Assembly (NCBI RefSeq): GCF_023221595.1
Contig: NZ_CP096563.1
Coordinates: 6,341,103-6,405,102, forward strand
From: Rhodococcus qingshengii JCM 15477
Lineage (GTDB): Bacteria; Actinomycetota; Actinomycetes; Mycobacteriales; Mycobacteriaceae
Length of the DNA stretch: 64,000 nt
Direction: 5' to 3'
Both the position numbers and the translations under genes were made by a program. Positions 53,317-61,200 of the stretch are shown in pieces. Under the pieces are notes generated by a model that worked only from the letters and a program-made list of their open reading frames with translations, was not told where the DNA came from and ran no database searches. Numbering within the stretch: position 1 is the first letter of the stretch; every line of letters starts with the position of its first letter.

Positions 53317-54507
53317 ATGCACAGACTCCGACACGGCGATCACGGCCCGGCCGTCGCCGAGATTCGGGGCACATTGACGAAGCTGGGATACCTCCATCAC
53401 GGAACTTCCGGTATTCGACGTGAAAGCGCCGACGGTGCCCACTGGGTTGCACCCGACGCCATCTTCGATCATCAACTCGACAGCGCCGTTCGCGCCTTCC
53501 AGCAGCAGCGTGGGCTCCTTGTCGACGGCATCGTGGGCCCGGCCACCTATCGGTCACTTCGCGAGGCCTCGTACCGCCTGGGCGCCCGTACGTTGATTTA
53601 CCAGCTTTCTGCGCCGCTGTACGGCGACGACGTCGCAGCTCTGCAGGCCAAATTGCAGGACCTCGGCTTCTACGCAGGTCGGGTCGACGGTTTCTTCGGC
53701 CCGCAGACCCACGAATCTCTCTCGTCTTTCCAGCGTGAAATCGGGATTGCCGCCGACGGTATCTGCGGACCGCAGACACTCCGTTCGCTGGAACTTCTGG
53801 GAACCCGCGTCACCGGTGGTTCCCCACATGCGATCAGCGAAGAGGAACTGGTGCGGCGCAAGGGCCCGCAACTGGGCGGCAAGCGCATCGTCATCGATCC
53901 AGGCCTCGGTGGTCCGTCCACCGGCACCATCGTCAACGGCATCTCCGAAGCCGACATCCTGTGGGATCTGGCTATGCGCCTCGAGGGGCGGATGGCAGCA
54001 ACCGGGATGGAAACCTTCCTCTCCCGCCCGCACAACGCCGATCCGAGCGAGGCCGAGCGCGCGCTGACGTCCAACGCATTCGACGCCGATCTGATGATCT
54101 CCCTGCGCTGCGACAGCAACTCGAGCCCGTCGGCGAACGGCGTCGCGAGTTTCCACTTCGGAAATTCGCACGGTTCGGTCTCGATGATCGGGCAGGTGTT
54201 GACCGGTTTCGTTCAGCGCGAGATCGTTGCGCGAACTCCGTTGCGGGACTGCAGAACTCACGGTCGAACGTGGGAGTTGTTGCGCCTGACCAACATGCCG
54301 ACGGTACAGATCGATCTCGGCTACCTGTCCAACGCGTCCGACGTTGCGGTACTGACGAATCCGCGGATGCGTGACACCATCGCCGAAGCCATCTTGATCT
54401 CGGTCAAGCGGCTGTACCTACTGGGTCAAGACGATCAGCCGACCGGCACCTTCACCTTCGCCGAGCTTCTCGCAGAAGAACTTTCGGTAGCCGACCGCAT
54501 TTCGTAG
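53317..54507 (+). CDS. cwlM: CwlM: peptidoglycan-binding domains plus degenerate amidase domain
   Basis: 396 aa. Two PG_binding_1 domains (about 1-80 and 90-160, each ending DGI-GP/CGPxT) precede an Amidase_3 domain (~185-380). No signal peptide, so it is cytoplasmic. The zinc ligands of true amidases are partly lost: DPGHGG is DPGLGG, and the SLHxN His is replaced in SLRCDSN. The catalytic site is therefore probably dead. In mycobacteria CwlM is phosphorylated by PknB and activates MurA, the first step of peptidoglycan synthesis, and is essential. Synteny with Rv3915 supports the same role. Confidence 0.92.
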   Translation: MHRLRHGDHGPAVAEIRGTLTKLGYLHHGTSGIRRESADGAHWVAPDAIFDHQLDSAVRAFQQQRGLLVDGIVGPATYRSLREASYRLGARTLIYQLSAPLYGDDVAALQAKLQDLGFYAGRVDGFFGPQTHESLSSFQREIGIAADGICGPQTLRSLELLGTRVTGGSPHAISEEELVRRKGPQLGGKRIVIDPGLGGPSTGTIVNGISEADILWDLAMRLEGRMAATGMETFLSRPHNADPSEAERALTSNAFDADLMISLRCDSNSSPSANGVASFHFGNSHGSVSMIGQVLTGFVQREIVARTPLRDCRTHGRTWELLRLTNMPTVQIDLGYLSNASDVAVLTNPRMRDTIAEAILISVKRLYLLGQDDQPTGTFTFAELLAEELSVADRIS

Positions 54508-54521
54508 GTCCTGCGGTCGGC
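54490..54521. terminator. Hairpin terminator at the cwlM/GNAT convergence
   Basis: GCCGACCGCA / TGCGGTCGGC, a perfect 10-bp stem with a 12-nt loop, overlaps the cwlM stop codon and lies 6 bp before the end of the convergent acetyltransferase gene. Suitable for termination from both sides. Confidence 0.5.
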
Positions 54522-54527
54522 ACCTGC

Positions 54528-55211
54528 TCACACTCTGGCGAGTTCGCTGATCTCCACCATTTCGAGAGCTGCGGCCTTCAGTAGACGGTCGAGGGCTTCT
54601 TCGACGTCGACTTTCCATTCGTGATCTCGATTGAGTTCGAGACGAAGGCGCGGATAACGATGGTGCGGTGCCACGACCTCGAAACCGTAGTCCTCGAGGA
54701 ACTCGGCACTGATCATGCATTCCGCGGGTGAACATTCCAGAGCTGCCGTTGCACTGGCCACGTCGGAAGCTGGCCCCAAGTCGCCGCTACGGATACCGAA
54801 TGCCTCGAGCGCACGAACTCCTCGTCGAACCAGATCTGTCACGACAGCGGCCAGCAGGCTCGGCCCAAGTTCTTCTTCTATGCCCGAAGGCTCGAGGCGA
54901 AGGCTTGTGAGAAGCACTGCGTCCGAGCTGACCGGGCTGGTGGGAAACAGTTGCGCGCGCGGGATCATGCGGGGAGGGGCGTACAACGCACTGCCGAGCG
55001 GCTTTCCGTCGCGGACGGCGACCTGTCCGCACGAACCCCACTCGAGCATGACCATCGACAGCCAGGCTTCCTTCTCGAATTCCTGATCACAGAATCCTCG
55101 GGCGTCGTGAAGCGCGCCCGGGTCCATCTCCCAGAACACGCATCGGCGCGCATGGGCGGAAAGCTGATCGAGGCTGTCGAGTGTGAGAGAGGTGATGACG
55201 TGAGTCGACAC
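54528..55211 (-). CDS. GNAT-like acetyltransferase family protein (Rv3916c-like)
   Basis: 227 aa. Weak GNAT features: QVAVRDGKPLGSALYAPPRMIPRA as the central beta hairpin, LLTSLRLEPSGIEEELGPSLLAAVVTDLVRRGVRALEAFG as the CoA-binding helix region, and CMISAEFLEDYGFEVVAPHHRYPRLRLEL at the C-terminus. The position between cwlM and parB matches Rv3916c. No substrate is known. Assignment as GNAT is by fold-like motifs only. Confidence 0.75.
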   Translation of the reverse strand: MSTHVITSLTLDSLDQLSAHARRCVFWEMDPGALHDARGFCDQEFEKEAWLSMVMLEWGSCGQVAVRDGKPLGSALYAPPRMIPRAQLFPTSPVSSDAVLLTSLRLEPSGIEEELGPSLLAAVVTDLVRRGVRALEAFGIRSGDLGPASDVASATAALECSPAECMISAEFLEDYGFEVVAPHHRYPRLRLELNRDHEWKVDVEEALDRLLKAAALEMVEISELARV

Positions 55212-55383
55212 TGACTAACTCACTCTCCGTAGGTCCCCGAAGCGGTTTCGATGCTCGCCCGCCGCTTTTCTCTTCTCCAGGATAGGCCAGCTACGACAAG
55301 TCGGCAGTGGCACGAGAGTTGATCGCCCTAATGTATTGCTGTTCAACATCTTTCGTCCCGGTTCAAGATTTCGAGAAGCTCGG

Positions 55384-55420
55384 ACCACCTAGATTTGTCA
55401 CAGTGACGAAAATAGGTGGT
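55384..55420. terminator. Hairpin downstream of parAB
   Basis: ACCACCTA (55384-55391) pairs with TAGGTGGT (55413-55420). Inside, TTTGTCAC and GTGACGAAA form a second stem with a one-base bulge. It lies 47 bp beyond the parB stop and ~170 bp upstream of the leftward GNAT gene, fitting a parAB terminator. The inner CACAGTGACGAAA occurs again at 58545-58557. Confidence 0.45.
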
Positions 55421-55466
55421 GTGCCCGGTCATCATGATTACGTCACCAAACGGGCATCCGAGTTCT

Positions 55467-56507
55467 CTACTTGGATTTCTGTGCTTCCATCATTCCGACG
55501 ATGCGTTGTAGGTCGTCGACCGAGCCGAATTCGACCACAATCTTTCCCTTCCGCTTGCCCAGACTGACAGTCACCCGAGTGTCGAACGAGTCCGACAACC
55601 GCTCGGCCACATCCTGCAGACCCGGCATCACGATGGGCTTGCGCTTCTGTGGGGGAGCGATCTCATTATCCGCCCGGTTGGCCAGAGTGACTGCTTCCTC
55701 CGTCGCGCGAACAGACATTCCTTCCGCGACGATGCGCGCCGCCATGACCTCCTGAGCGTCGGCACCCGCCTCGAGGGACAGCAGTGCGCGAGCATGGCCG
55801 GCCGAAAGTACACCGGCCGCAACGCGACGCTGAACCGCCACCGGCAGCTTCAGCAGACGAATCATGTTGGTCACGACGGGACGCGAACGTCCGATCCGAT
55901 TGGCCAATTCTTCGTGGGTGACTTCGAACTCCTCGAGCAGCTGCTGATACGCCGCTGCCTCTTCGAGGGGGTTCAACTGCACTCGATGGATGTTCTCGAG
56001 GAGCGCGTCGCGCAGCATCGAGTCGTCATCTGTTTCACGAATGATCGCCGGAATCTTCTCCAGCCCGGCTTCCTGGCTCGCGCGCCAGCGACGCTCACCC
56101 ATGACAAGTTGGTACTTGTCACCGTGACGACGGACCACGATCGGCTGCATCAAGCCGAACTCGCGGATCGAGTGAACCAACTCCGCGAGTGCTTCCTCGT
56201 CGAAAACGCTGCGAGGCTGCTTCGGGTTCGTCTCGATCAGGCTCGGTTCGATCTCGAGATAGACCGCGCCGGTCGGCTCGAGTTCGGTCTCCGGCTCAGC
56301 TTCCACCGGAGCCTTCGCAGCCGACGCCTTGGTGGCTTTCGGCGTTTTCGGGGCCGCTTTGGTCGGTGGGGGAGGGGAGGGGTTGCGCTTGTCGACGCCG
56401 ATTACGACGTCCGCTGCAGCCGATCCCAGACCCGGCGCCGTGGCCGGCCCAGTGGGGATGAGAGCAGCCAAGCCGCGGCCCAATCCACCTTTGCGTGCTT
56501 GACTCAT
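55467..56507 (-). CDS. parB: Chromosome-partitioning protein ParB
   Basis: 346 aa from ATG 56507, preceded by AGGAG. A lysine-rich, Ala/Pro-rich N-terminal arm with the ParA-contact start ([14 protein letters not shown]) is followed by the CTP-binding N domain ([37 protein letters not shown]), the helix-turn-helix that reads parS ([26 protein letters not shown]) and the C-terminal dimer domain. ParB loads at parS and spreads as a CTP-dependent clamp. It starts 1 bp after parA. A run of proline codons here contains one of the three G-run repeats on the plus strand. Confidence 0.97.
   Translation of the reverse strand: MSQARKGGLGRGLAALIPTGPATAPGLGSAAADVVIGVDKRNPSPPPPTKAAPKTPKATKASAAKAPVEAEPETELEPTGAVYLEIEPSLIETNPKQPRSVFDEEALAELVHSIREFGLMQPIVVRRHGDKYQLVMGERRWRASQEAGLEKIPAIIRETDDDSMLRDALLENIHRVQLNPLEEAAAYQQLLEEFEVTHEELANRIGRSRPVVTNMIRLLKLPVAVQRRVAAGVLSAGHARALLSLEAGADAQEVMAARIVAEGMSVRATEEAVTLANRADNEIAPPQKRKPIVMPGLQDVAERLSDSFDTRVTVSLGKRKGKIVVEFGSVDDLQRIVGMMEAQKSK
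56368..56382 (+). repeat. G-run repeat (copy 1, inside parB)
   Basis: GGGGGAGGGGAGGGG on the plus strand, encoding a Pro/Ser stretch of ParB on the minus strand. Two near-identical copies lie at 58419 and 60152, both close to parS sites. Confidence 0.6.
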
Positions 56508-56508
56508 C

Positions 56509-57510
56509 TCACTGCTCCTGGGTCGTCGTGGTGGCAGAGCGGGCGGCAAGTTCACGGCCGGCGTCGAGATAACTCATGGCGCCACGTGAACCCGGGTCGT
56601 AGTCGAGAACTGTCATCCCGTATCCGGGAGCCTCGGACACCTTCACGCTGCGCGGAATCACAGCGCGCAGAACGGCCTCACCGAAGTGCTTGCGTACTTC
56701 TTCGGCGACCTGGTCGGCCAGCTTGGTGCGCCCGTCGTACATCGTCAGAAGGACGGTGGAGACATGCAGATCCGGGTTGAGATGAGCCTGGACGAGTTCG
56801 ATGTTGCGGAGCAACTGACCGACCCCCTCGAGGGCGTAGTACTCGCACTGGATCGGGATCAGAACTTCCTTGGCAGCGACCATCGCGTTCACGGTCAGCA
56901 GTCCCAGCGAGGGCGGGCAGTCGATGAGGACGAAGTCGACGTCAAGCTCTGCGAGCACCTTGTCGTTGAGCGCGCCTTTGAGTCGATTCTCGCGGGCAAC
57001 CATGGAGACCAATTCGATCTCGGCGCCCGCCAGATCGATCGTTGCCGGGATGCAGAGAAGGCGCTCACTGTGCGGGCTGGTCTGGATCGCCTCCGGGGCC
57101 TTCACTTCGCCTATGAGCAGCTCGTAGCTCGACGGGGTGCCCGAGGTATGGACGACGCCCAGAGCGGTGCTGGCGTTGCCCTGAGGGTCCAAATCGACCA
57201 CAAGGACAGTGAGCCCTTGAAGAGCGAGCGCCGACGCAAGGTTCACCGTGGTCGTCGTCTTGCCGACGCCACCCTTCTGGTTCGCGATGGTGATCACGCG
57301 GCGGAACGCCGGCTTCGGCAGCGTAACCGAATGGGGATGAAGCACTTGGCTCGCTCGATGCGCGGCCGCCCCGATGGGGGTCTCCTCCGAGGAGATCGCC
57401 GCGTAGGGGGCGGTGAAATTGTCGTCGTCGTTGACGATCTGATCCGCACCCGCACTCGTGTGCTGCTTCGGTGTTTCACGTGAAACGGCGGATTCAGATC
57501 GACCCGACAT
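56509..57510 (-). CDS. parA: Chromosome-partitioning ATPase ParA
   Basis: 333 aa from ATG 57510 (AAGGAG before it); an in-frame GTG at 57540 gives a 10-residue longer form. Deviant Walker [15 protein letters not shown] near residue 84, Walker A' VVDLDPQGN, and Walker [13 protein letters not shown]. The ~75-residue N-terminal extension is typical of actinobacterial ParA, which binds polar scaffolds. The ATPase moves ParB-parS complexes during segregation. A perfect parS site sits within the 5' coding region and encodes the VSRET residues. Confidence 0.97.
   Translation of the reverse strand: MSGRSESAVSRETPKQHTSAGADQIVNDDDNFTAPYAAISSEETPIGAAAHRASQVLHPHSVTLPKPAFRRVITIANQKGGVGKTTTTVNLASALALQGLTVLVVDLDPQGNASTALGVVHTSGTPSSYELLIGEVKAPEAIQTSPHSERLLCIPATIDLAGAEIELVSMVARENRLKGALNDKVLAELDVDFVLIDCPPSLGLLTVNAMVAAKEVLIPIQCEYYALEGVGQLLRNIELVQAHLNPDLHVSTVLLTMYDGRTKLADQVAEEVRKHFGEAVLRAVIPRSVKVSEAPGYGMTVLDYDPGSRGAMSYLDAGRELAARSATTTTQEQ
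57473..57486. promoter_or_regulatory. parS site 1 (perfect, inside parA)
   Basis: GTTTCACGTGAAAC, identical to the consensus centromere site bound by ParB, within the first codons of parA. Confidence 0.95.
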
Positions 57511-57591
57511 TGACTGCTCCTTCGATTGGGAATCGATCACTAGGTGCTCTCATCATCTGTACATTGCTCTCGATTGCATGCGTGTAAATCA

Positions 57592-58272
57592 TCAACGCTG
57601 GCGGCGCTTCGGGAGACGTTCGGCCTTCACCACAACAGTGGGGGTGCGGAGAATCTTGGCTCCGCATTCGAGTATTTCCAACTTACCTGCGCCCAACTTG
57701 GTGAGCGCCGTACGGTCTCGCTCGATCTCCTCGGCGGCGCTCGAACCCTTGAGTGCCAACATCCGGCCGTGCTCGTGAATGAGTGGGAGGGACCAACGTG
57801 CGAGCTTCTCGAGAGGCGCCACAGCTCGCGAGGTGACTACATCCGCGCCGCCCGCTTCCTTCACAACACCCGATTCCTCGGCTCGCCCTCGGACAACCAA
57901 TACGTCCAATCCGTTGGACTCGATGAACTCCGCGAGGTACACCGAGCGTCGAAGCAACGGTTCGACCAGAGTCACCTTCAAGTCCGGGCGGGCGATTGCG
58001 AGAGGGATACCGGGTAGGCCGGCGCCGCTTCCAACGTCCACAACCGACTCGCCTTCGGCAATCAACTCACCGATGACGGCGCAATTGAGAAGGTGACGCT
58101 CCCACAGTCGAGGGACTTCACGGGGACCAATGAGCCCGCGCTCGACACCATCCGTCGCCAGGGATTGGTAATACCGTTCCGCGATCTCATATCTGTCACC
58201 GAACACTGCGCGCGCAGTCTCTTGTTCGTCCCAGTCAACCGACGCCGCACCATTCTGTTCCACGTGAAACAT
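57592..58272 (-). CDS. rsmG: 16S rRNA (guanine-527-N7)-methyltransferase
   Basis: 226 aa (GidB). SAM-dependent methylation of G527 in the 530 loop of 16S rRNA; loss gives low-level streptomycin resistance in mycobacteria. The Rossmann SAM motif is [29 protein letters not shown] at about 79-107; [13 protein letters not shown] precedes it and [17 protein letters not shown] follows. The start MFHVEQ is encoded by a parS-like site. It lies 80 bp upstream of parA on the same strand. Normally jag precedes it; here 2.3 kb is inserted. Confidence 0.95.
   Translation of the reverse strand: MFHVEQNGAASVDWDEQETARAVFGDRYEIAERYYQSLATDGVERGLIGPREVPRLWERHLLNCAVIGELIAEGESVVDVGSGAGLPGIPLAIARPDLKVTLVEPLLRRSVYLAEFIESNGLDVLVVRGRAEESGVVKEAGGADVVTSRAVAPLEKLARWSLPLIHEHGRMLALKGSSAAEEIERDRTALTKLGAGKLEILECGAKILRTPTVVVKAERLPKRRQR
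58257..58270. promoter_or_regulatory. parS site 2 (13/14 match, at the rsmG start)
   Basis: GTTCCACGTGAAAC, one mismatch from consensus. It overlaps the first codons of rsmG, giving the FHVE residues. Confidence 0.85.
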
Positions 58273-58418
58273 CCTCCCGCGTAAACCGCGAAATCAACAA
58301 TCAAGACCGAAATCATTATCCGCTCTGGAGCCGACATGTGTTCGCTTCTGCACACCGACTCGCTGTGAGTCTGCCGACTCGTTCATTCTTTGGGAAGTTT
58401 TCGGCCCAAAATTCAAGC

Positions 58419-58435
58419 GGGGAAGGGGAGGGGTT
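58419..58435 (+). repeat. G-run repeat (copy 2, next to parS site 3)
   Basis: GGGGAAGGGGAGGGGTT, ending 3 bp before a parS site. Same pattern as the copies at 56368 and 60152: three or four runs of four to five G separated by A. Confidence 0.6.
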
Positions 58436-58438
58436 CAC

Positions 58439-58452
58439 GTTCCACGTGAAAC
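58439..58452. promoter_or_regulatory. parS site 3 (13/14 match)
   Basis: GTTCCACGTGAAAC, the same variant as at the rsmG start, in intergenic DNA. Confidence 0.87.
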
Positions 58453-58483
58453 ATTGCGCTGAAAATTCTTCCAATTCTGACGC

Positions 58484-58497
58484 GTTTCACGTGAAAC
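58484..58497. promoter_or_regulatory. parS site 4 (perfect)
   Basis: GTTTCACGTGAAAC, 45 bp from site 3, intergenic. Confidence 0.95.
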
Positions 58498-59424
58498 ATG
58501 GCCGGGCGATCGAATGCAGATAGGAGCGCAATTCTTAGTATCATCACAGTGACGAAACTGCCATGGGTAGTTACATGGATGAAATTCTGACCCAAAAAGA
58601 CCAATTTTCGATGAAAAAGTCGTTGCAAAAGATCGCCGACGTCGGACTGCAGAACGGACTCGGTCAGTCAGATCCTCTCTGTAGGTCGACTCGGAAAACA
58701 GACTTCGATTCCAGATCTCGGACAGCTTCGGTATCTCATCGCCGGTTGTTGCGAGCCATACATCCGTCGGCTTGACACCCCTGTTGCGGGAGACCGGAGA
58801 CTTGGCATCGCAAACCGCGAATCAATCCAAGGAGCTTCGCACCACAGGATGCGCATGGAGAGTTCGCCTTCGATGTGGAGACCGGTGTCGGCGGGAAGAT
58901 CAAAGTCGAGCAGGGGACCTGCCCGATGCGCAGGATGAATTCCTGCGCCTAGGCTCTGCGCGATTAAGATCCGCGCTTGGTGCGGGAGTTGTTGGACGGC
59001 AAAGACTACGACTACCCGTTGGTGCATACCGAACCCGGAACCAACAAGATCATCGCTCACGAGTTCGATCCGGGCACCGCGAAGTCCTTCCACCTCGTAC
59101 AGCCCGGATCCGCCCTCATGACGAGACCAGCAGCGGGTGTGGGTGCGACGCCGATCGCACACCCCGCGAGTCAACCGAACTCAAGGCGGTCCCATGATTA
59201 CCCCGACGCGGTCCGCAGTCTATGGACCGGAGCCCGTGTAGGCGATGTCGATTCCGGTTTGCTTGGCAAAGTAGTCGCCGCCGATCTCACCCCGAAGCCC
59301 GCAACAGCATCATCGACTTTGCGTGGCGACGAAGCCCATTCGATGTGATTGGTCCGATTCGTGTGAGGAGCGCACAAACCTGTTTCCGCACCGGGTGCGA
59401 TCTCGCCGACCTCGATCGCTAGTC
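58498..59424. other. Gene-poor, apparently decayed region
   Basis: About 930 bp without a convincing intact gene. On the plus strand 58977-59120 reads as protein-like sequence (KDYDYPLVHTEPGTNK, then FDPGTAKSFHLVQPGSALM) without a proper start, and 58860-58955 reads FDVETGVGGKIKVEQGT before a stop in another frame. On the minus strand 59278-59220 reads GDYFAKQTGIDIAYTGSGP followed by a stop, like a gene's 3' end. The broken frames suggest remnants of one or more lost genes. I cannot name a family. Confidence 0.4.
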
Positions 59425-59910
59425 CTAGTCCTCGTACTCCGGTTCGGGCTCATCCACCCATGCCTGATACTTCGGACTCGTCAGTTGCAGGTGGATCGCG
59501 CGGGGGCTCATCCCGAGTTCGACGACCACTTTAGGCAGGTCCCACCGGATAGTTGCCTCAGGTCCGGGCTCGGAGTACGTGGGTATCGGAAGGACGGAAG
59601 TCAGTGCCGCAGTGAGATTCGCGAACCCTGCGTTCCGCAGCGGGCGCACCACTGTCATGGGCGTAGCATCATCTGCCACGTCCGTGACGAAGATCGAGAT
59701 CCAATCCATTCTGTGTTGCCGCCCGAACATGTTCGCCTTCGGCCGGCAGACATGAAGGTTCGTTCGTATCGAGCCGCCACCTTGCCTGAGTTCGACGAGC
59801 TCCCATCGGGCTTGTGCGCAGAAGGGTTCCAGGTCGTCGACGGCCCAGGTCCAGTCGAATTCTGCGGCGAGGCGGGCAATCCGGGTGGCGCCCTCGATGT
59901 CGACGTGCAT
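59425..59910 (-). CDS. Hypothetical protein, possibly DUF6301 family
   Basis: 161 aa, soluble, no signal peptide. The start HVDIEGATRIARLAAEFDWTWAVDDLEPFCAQARW resembles small actinobacterial proteins often annotated DUF6301, found near secreted-toxin genes in Nocardia and Rhodococcus; I recall this from memory and am not certain. AAGGAAG lies 12 nt upstream of the ATG. It sits next to the decayed region, so it may be an orphan immunity-type protein. The C-terminus is acidic (VDEPEPEYED). Confidence 0.55.
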   Translation of the reverse strand: MHVDIEGATRIARLAAEFDWTWAVDDLEPFCAQARWELVELRQGGGSIRTNLHVCRPKANMFGRQHRMDWISIFVTDVADDATPMTVVRPLRNAGFANLTAALTSVLPIPTYSEPGPEATIRWDLPKVVVELGMSPRAIHLQLTSPKYQAWVDEPEPEYED

Positions 59911-60117
59911 GTGCGGATGCTACTTCCTTCGTGATCGTTGTTGATGACGCCCCAATCCGGGGGCCGTCGAAGTGAGGGCTCGCGGGTTGTCGGTCATCGG
60001 ATGCCAGCACCGAAGGTGACGACCTTGCCAGCAGGCCTGACGACATCAGGTCTGTGATCCATTGTGGCGGCAATCTGGGGCGGAGTTCGAGGGCTCGGGG
60101 CAACAACCATCGATCCG
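59911..60117. other. Short intergenic stretch
   Basis: About 200 bp between the hypothetical protein and parS site 5, containing only its upstream region and no other structure that I can see. Confidence 0.4.
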
Positions 60118-60131
60118 GTTTCACGTGAAAC
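60118..60131. promoter_or_regulatory. parS site 5 (perfect)
   Basis: GTTTCACGTGAAAC, just beyond the 3' end of the small membrane protein gene (on its transcript). Confidence 0.95.
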
Positions 60132-60151
60132 GAAGGCCGACTATTCCTCCT

Positions 60152-60166
60152 GGGGGAGGGGAGGGG
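60152..60166 (+). repeat. G-run repeat (copy 3, next to parS site 5)
   Basis: GGGGGAGGGGAGGGG, identical to the copy in parB, 20 bp from parS site 5 and touching the end of the small membrane protein gene. Confidence 0.6.
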
Positions 60167-60167
60167 C

Positions 60168-60494
60168 TCACATGTAGTACGGCATGTTGTCGATCGAATA
60201 TCCGAACATGCACAGTGCACCCCCGACTAACAAGAAGGCAATCGCGAAGCTGAGCATGACCGGTCTCCCGGATCGCCAAGCCAATGCAAGTGGAATGAAT
60301 ACGACGGCGACTACTCCCAGCGGCAACGACCAGCAGAGCCAATACTTCAGACCGCCCGGCGGAAAGGACTGGACTTCCATTTTCTGCTGTAGTTCGAAGA
60401 CCACGGGCCAATAGCTCAGGCCGCACACGAGCATCCCTATCAAGGCCCCAAGGGTCATCAATCCGAGAGGGAATCCGGAGCGCTCGTTGGACAT
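60168..60494 (-). CDS. Small membrane protein of unknown function
   Basis: 108 aa with three predicted TM segments: LGLMTLGALIGMLVCGLSYW (10-30), WLCWSLPLGVVAVVFIPLAL (52-71) and VMLSFAIAFLLVGGALCMFG (79-98). A short loop contains ELQQKMEVQSFPPGG. No family recognised. It lies between parS sites 5 and 6 in the segment inserted between jag and rsmG. Confidence 0.6.
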   Translation of the reverse strand: MSNERSGFPLGLMTLGALIGMLVCGLSYWPVVFELQQKMEVQSFPPGGLKYWLCWSLPLGVVAVVFIPLALAWRSGRPVMLSFAIAFLLVGGALCMFGYSIDNMPYYM

Positions 60495-60539
60495 GTCGAC
60501 AACGATAGGCAGCGGACCTTCACCGTGCCGCCGGATTCG

Positions 60540-60553
60540 GTTTCACGTGAAAC
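60540..60553. promoter_or_regulatory. parS site 6 (perfect)
   Basis: GTTTCACGTGAAAC, 17 bp from the jag terminator hairpin; the right-most parS that I found. Confidence 0.95.
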
Positions 60554-60570
60554 ACCTCTCGGACACAAAA

Positions 60571-60597
60571 GCGGGCCCCGGAAAATCCGGGGCCCGC
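60571..60597 (-). terminator. Intrinsic terminator of the rpmH-jag operon
   Basis: GCGGGCCCCGG / CCGGGGCCCGC, an 11-bp all-GC stem with an AAAAT loop, 19 bp beyond the jag stop. On the leftward transcript it is followed by TTTTGT, a proper U-tract. Confidence 0.85.
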
Positions 60598-60616
60598 ATT
60601 CGATCAAGGGGGAGTG

Positions 60617-61180
60617 TCAGTCCTTGAGGACAACCACTCGACGAGACGGCTCAGCGCCTTCGCTCTCGCTGGAAACACCGGCGACCTTGGCGACGGCGTC
60701 GTGCACGATCTTGCGTTCGAACGGCGTCATCGGAGCAAGCTCTTCGCGTTCGCCGGTCTCGAGAACACGCTGTGCAGCTTCCGCACCGAGAGCACTGAGT
60801 GCCTCGCGCCGGCCCGCACGCCACCCGGCGATGTCGAGCATCAAGCGGCTGCGCTCTCCGGTCGACTGCTGAACTGCCAGACGAGTCAGCTCCTGGAGAG
60901 CATCCAGAACCTCACCCTTGCGTCCCACGAGCTTGGTCAGGTCGTCGCCGCCGTCGATGCTGACGATCGCCCGATCGCCCTCGACGTCAAGGTCGATGTC
61001 TCCGTCGAAATCGAGAACGTCGAGCAACTGCTCGAGGTAGTCGCCGGCGATCTCGCCCTCTTCGATCAGGTCGTCATCGGAATCGTCGATGTCTACATCC
61101 ACATCGGTAACCGGCGCAGTGGTCTCGGTGCTCACGTCTGCGTTCTCTCCATCCACAACGATGTCAGCTTCACTGGACAT
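60617..61180 (-). CDS. jag: Jag/KhpB RNA-binding protein (KH-R3H)
   Basis: 187 aa. An acidic N-terminal ~50 residues, then a KH domain with KLVGRKGEVLDALQELTRLAV in the GxxG position, and an R3H domain (SRLMLDIAGWRAGRREALSALGAEAAQRV, MTPFERKIVHDAVA). Cytoplasmic RNA-binding protein linked to cell elongation and to the YidC gene cluster in many bacteria. It is the last gene of the rpmH-rnpA-yidD-yidC-jag operon and is 20 bp after yidC. The N-terminal Jag_N domain is absent, as in other actinobacteria. Confidence 0.94.
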   Translation of the reverse strand: MSSEADIVVDGENADVSTETTAPVTDVDVDIDDSDDDLIEEGEIAGDYLEQLLDVLDFDGDIDLDVEGDRAIVSIDGGDDLTKLVGRKGEVLDALQELTRLAVQQSTGERSRLMLDIAGWRAGRREALSALGAEAAQRVLETGEREELAPMTPFERKIVHDAVAKVAGVSSESEGAEPSRRVVVLKD

Positions 61181-61200
61181 TGGTCGTTCTCTTTCCTGGA

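Noticed and set aside
55421..55456. TGCCCG/CGGGCA inverted repeat before the parB end
   Set aside because: Short arms and a long loop; the hairpin at 55384-55420 is a better terminator candidate.
58668..59174. 168-codon minus-strand open frame in the decayed region
   Set aside because: No ribosome site or family features, and composition like antisense frames elsewhere in the window; the plus-strand fragments look more protein-like.
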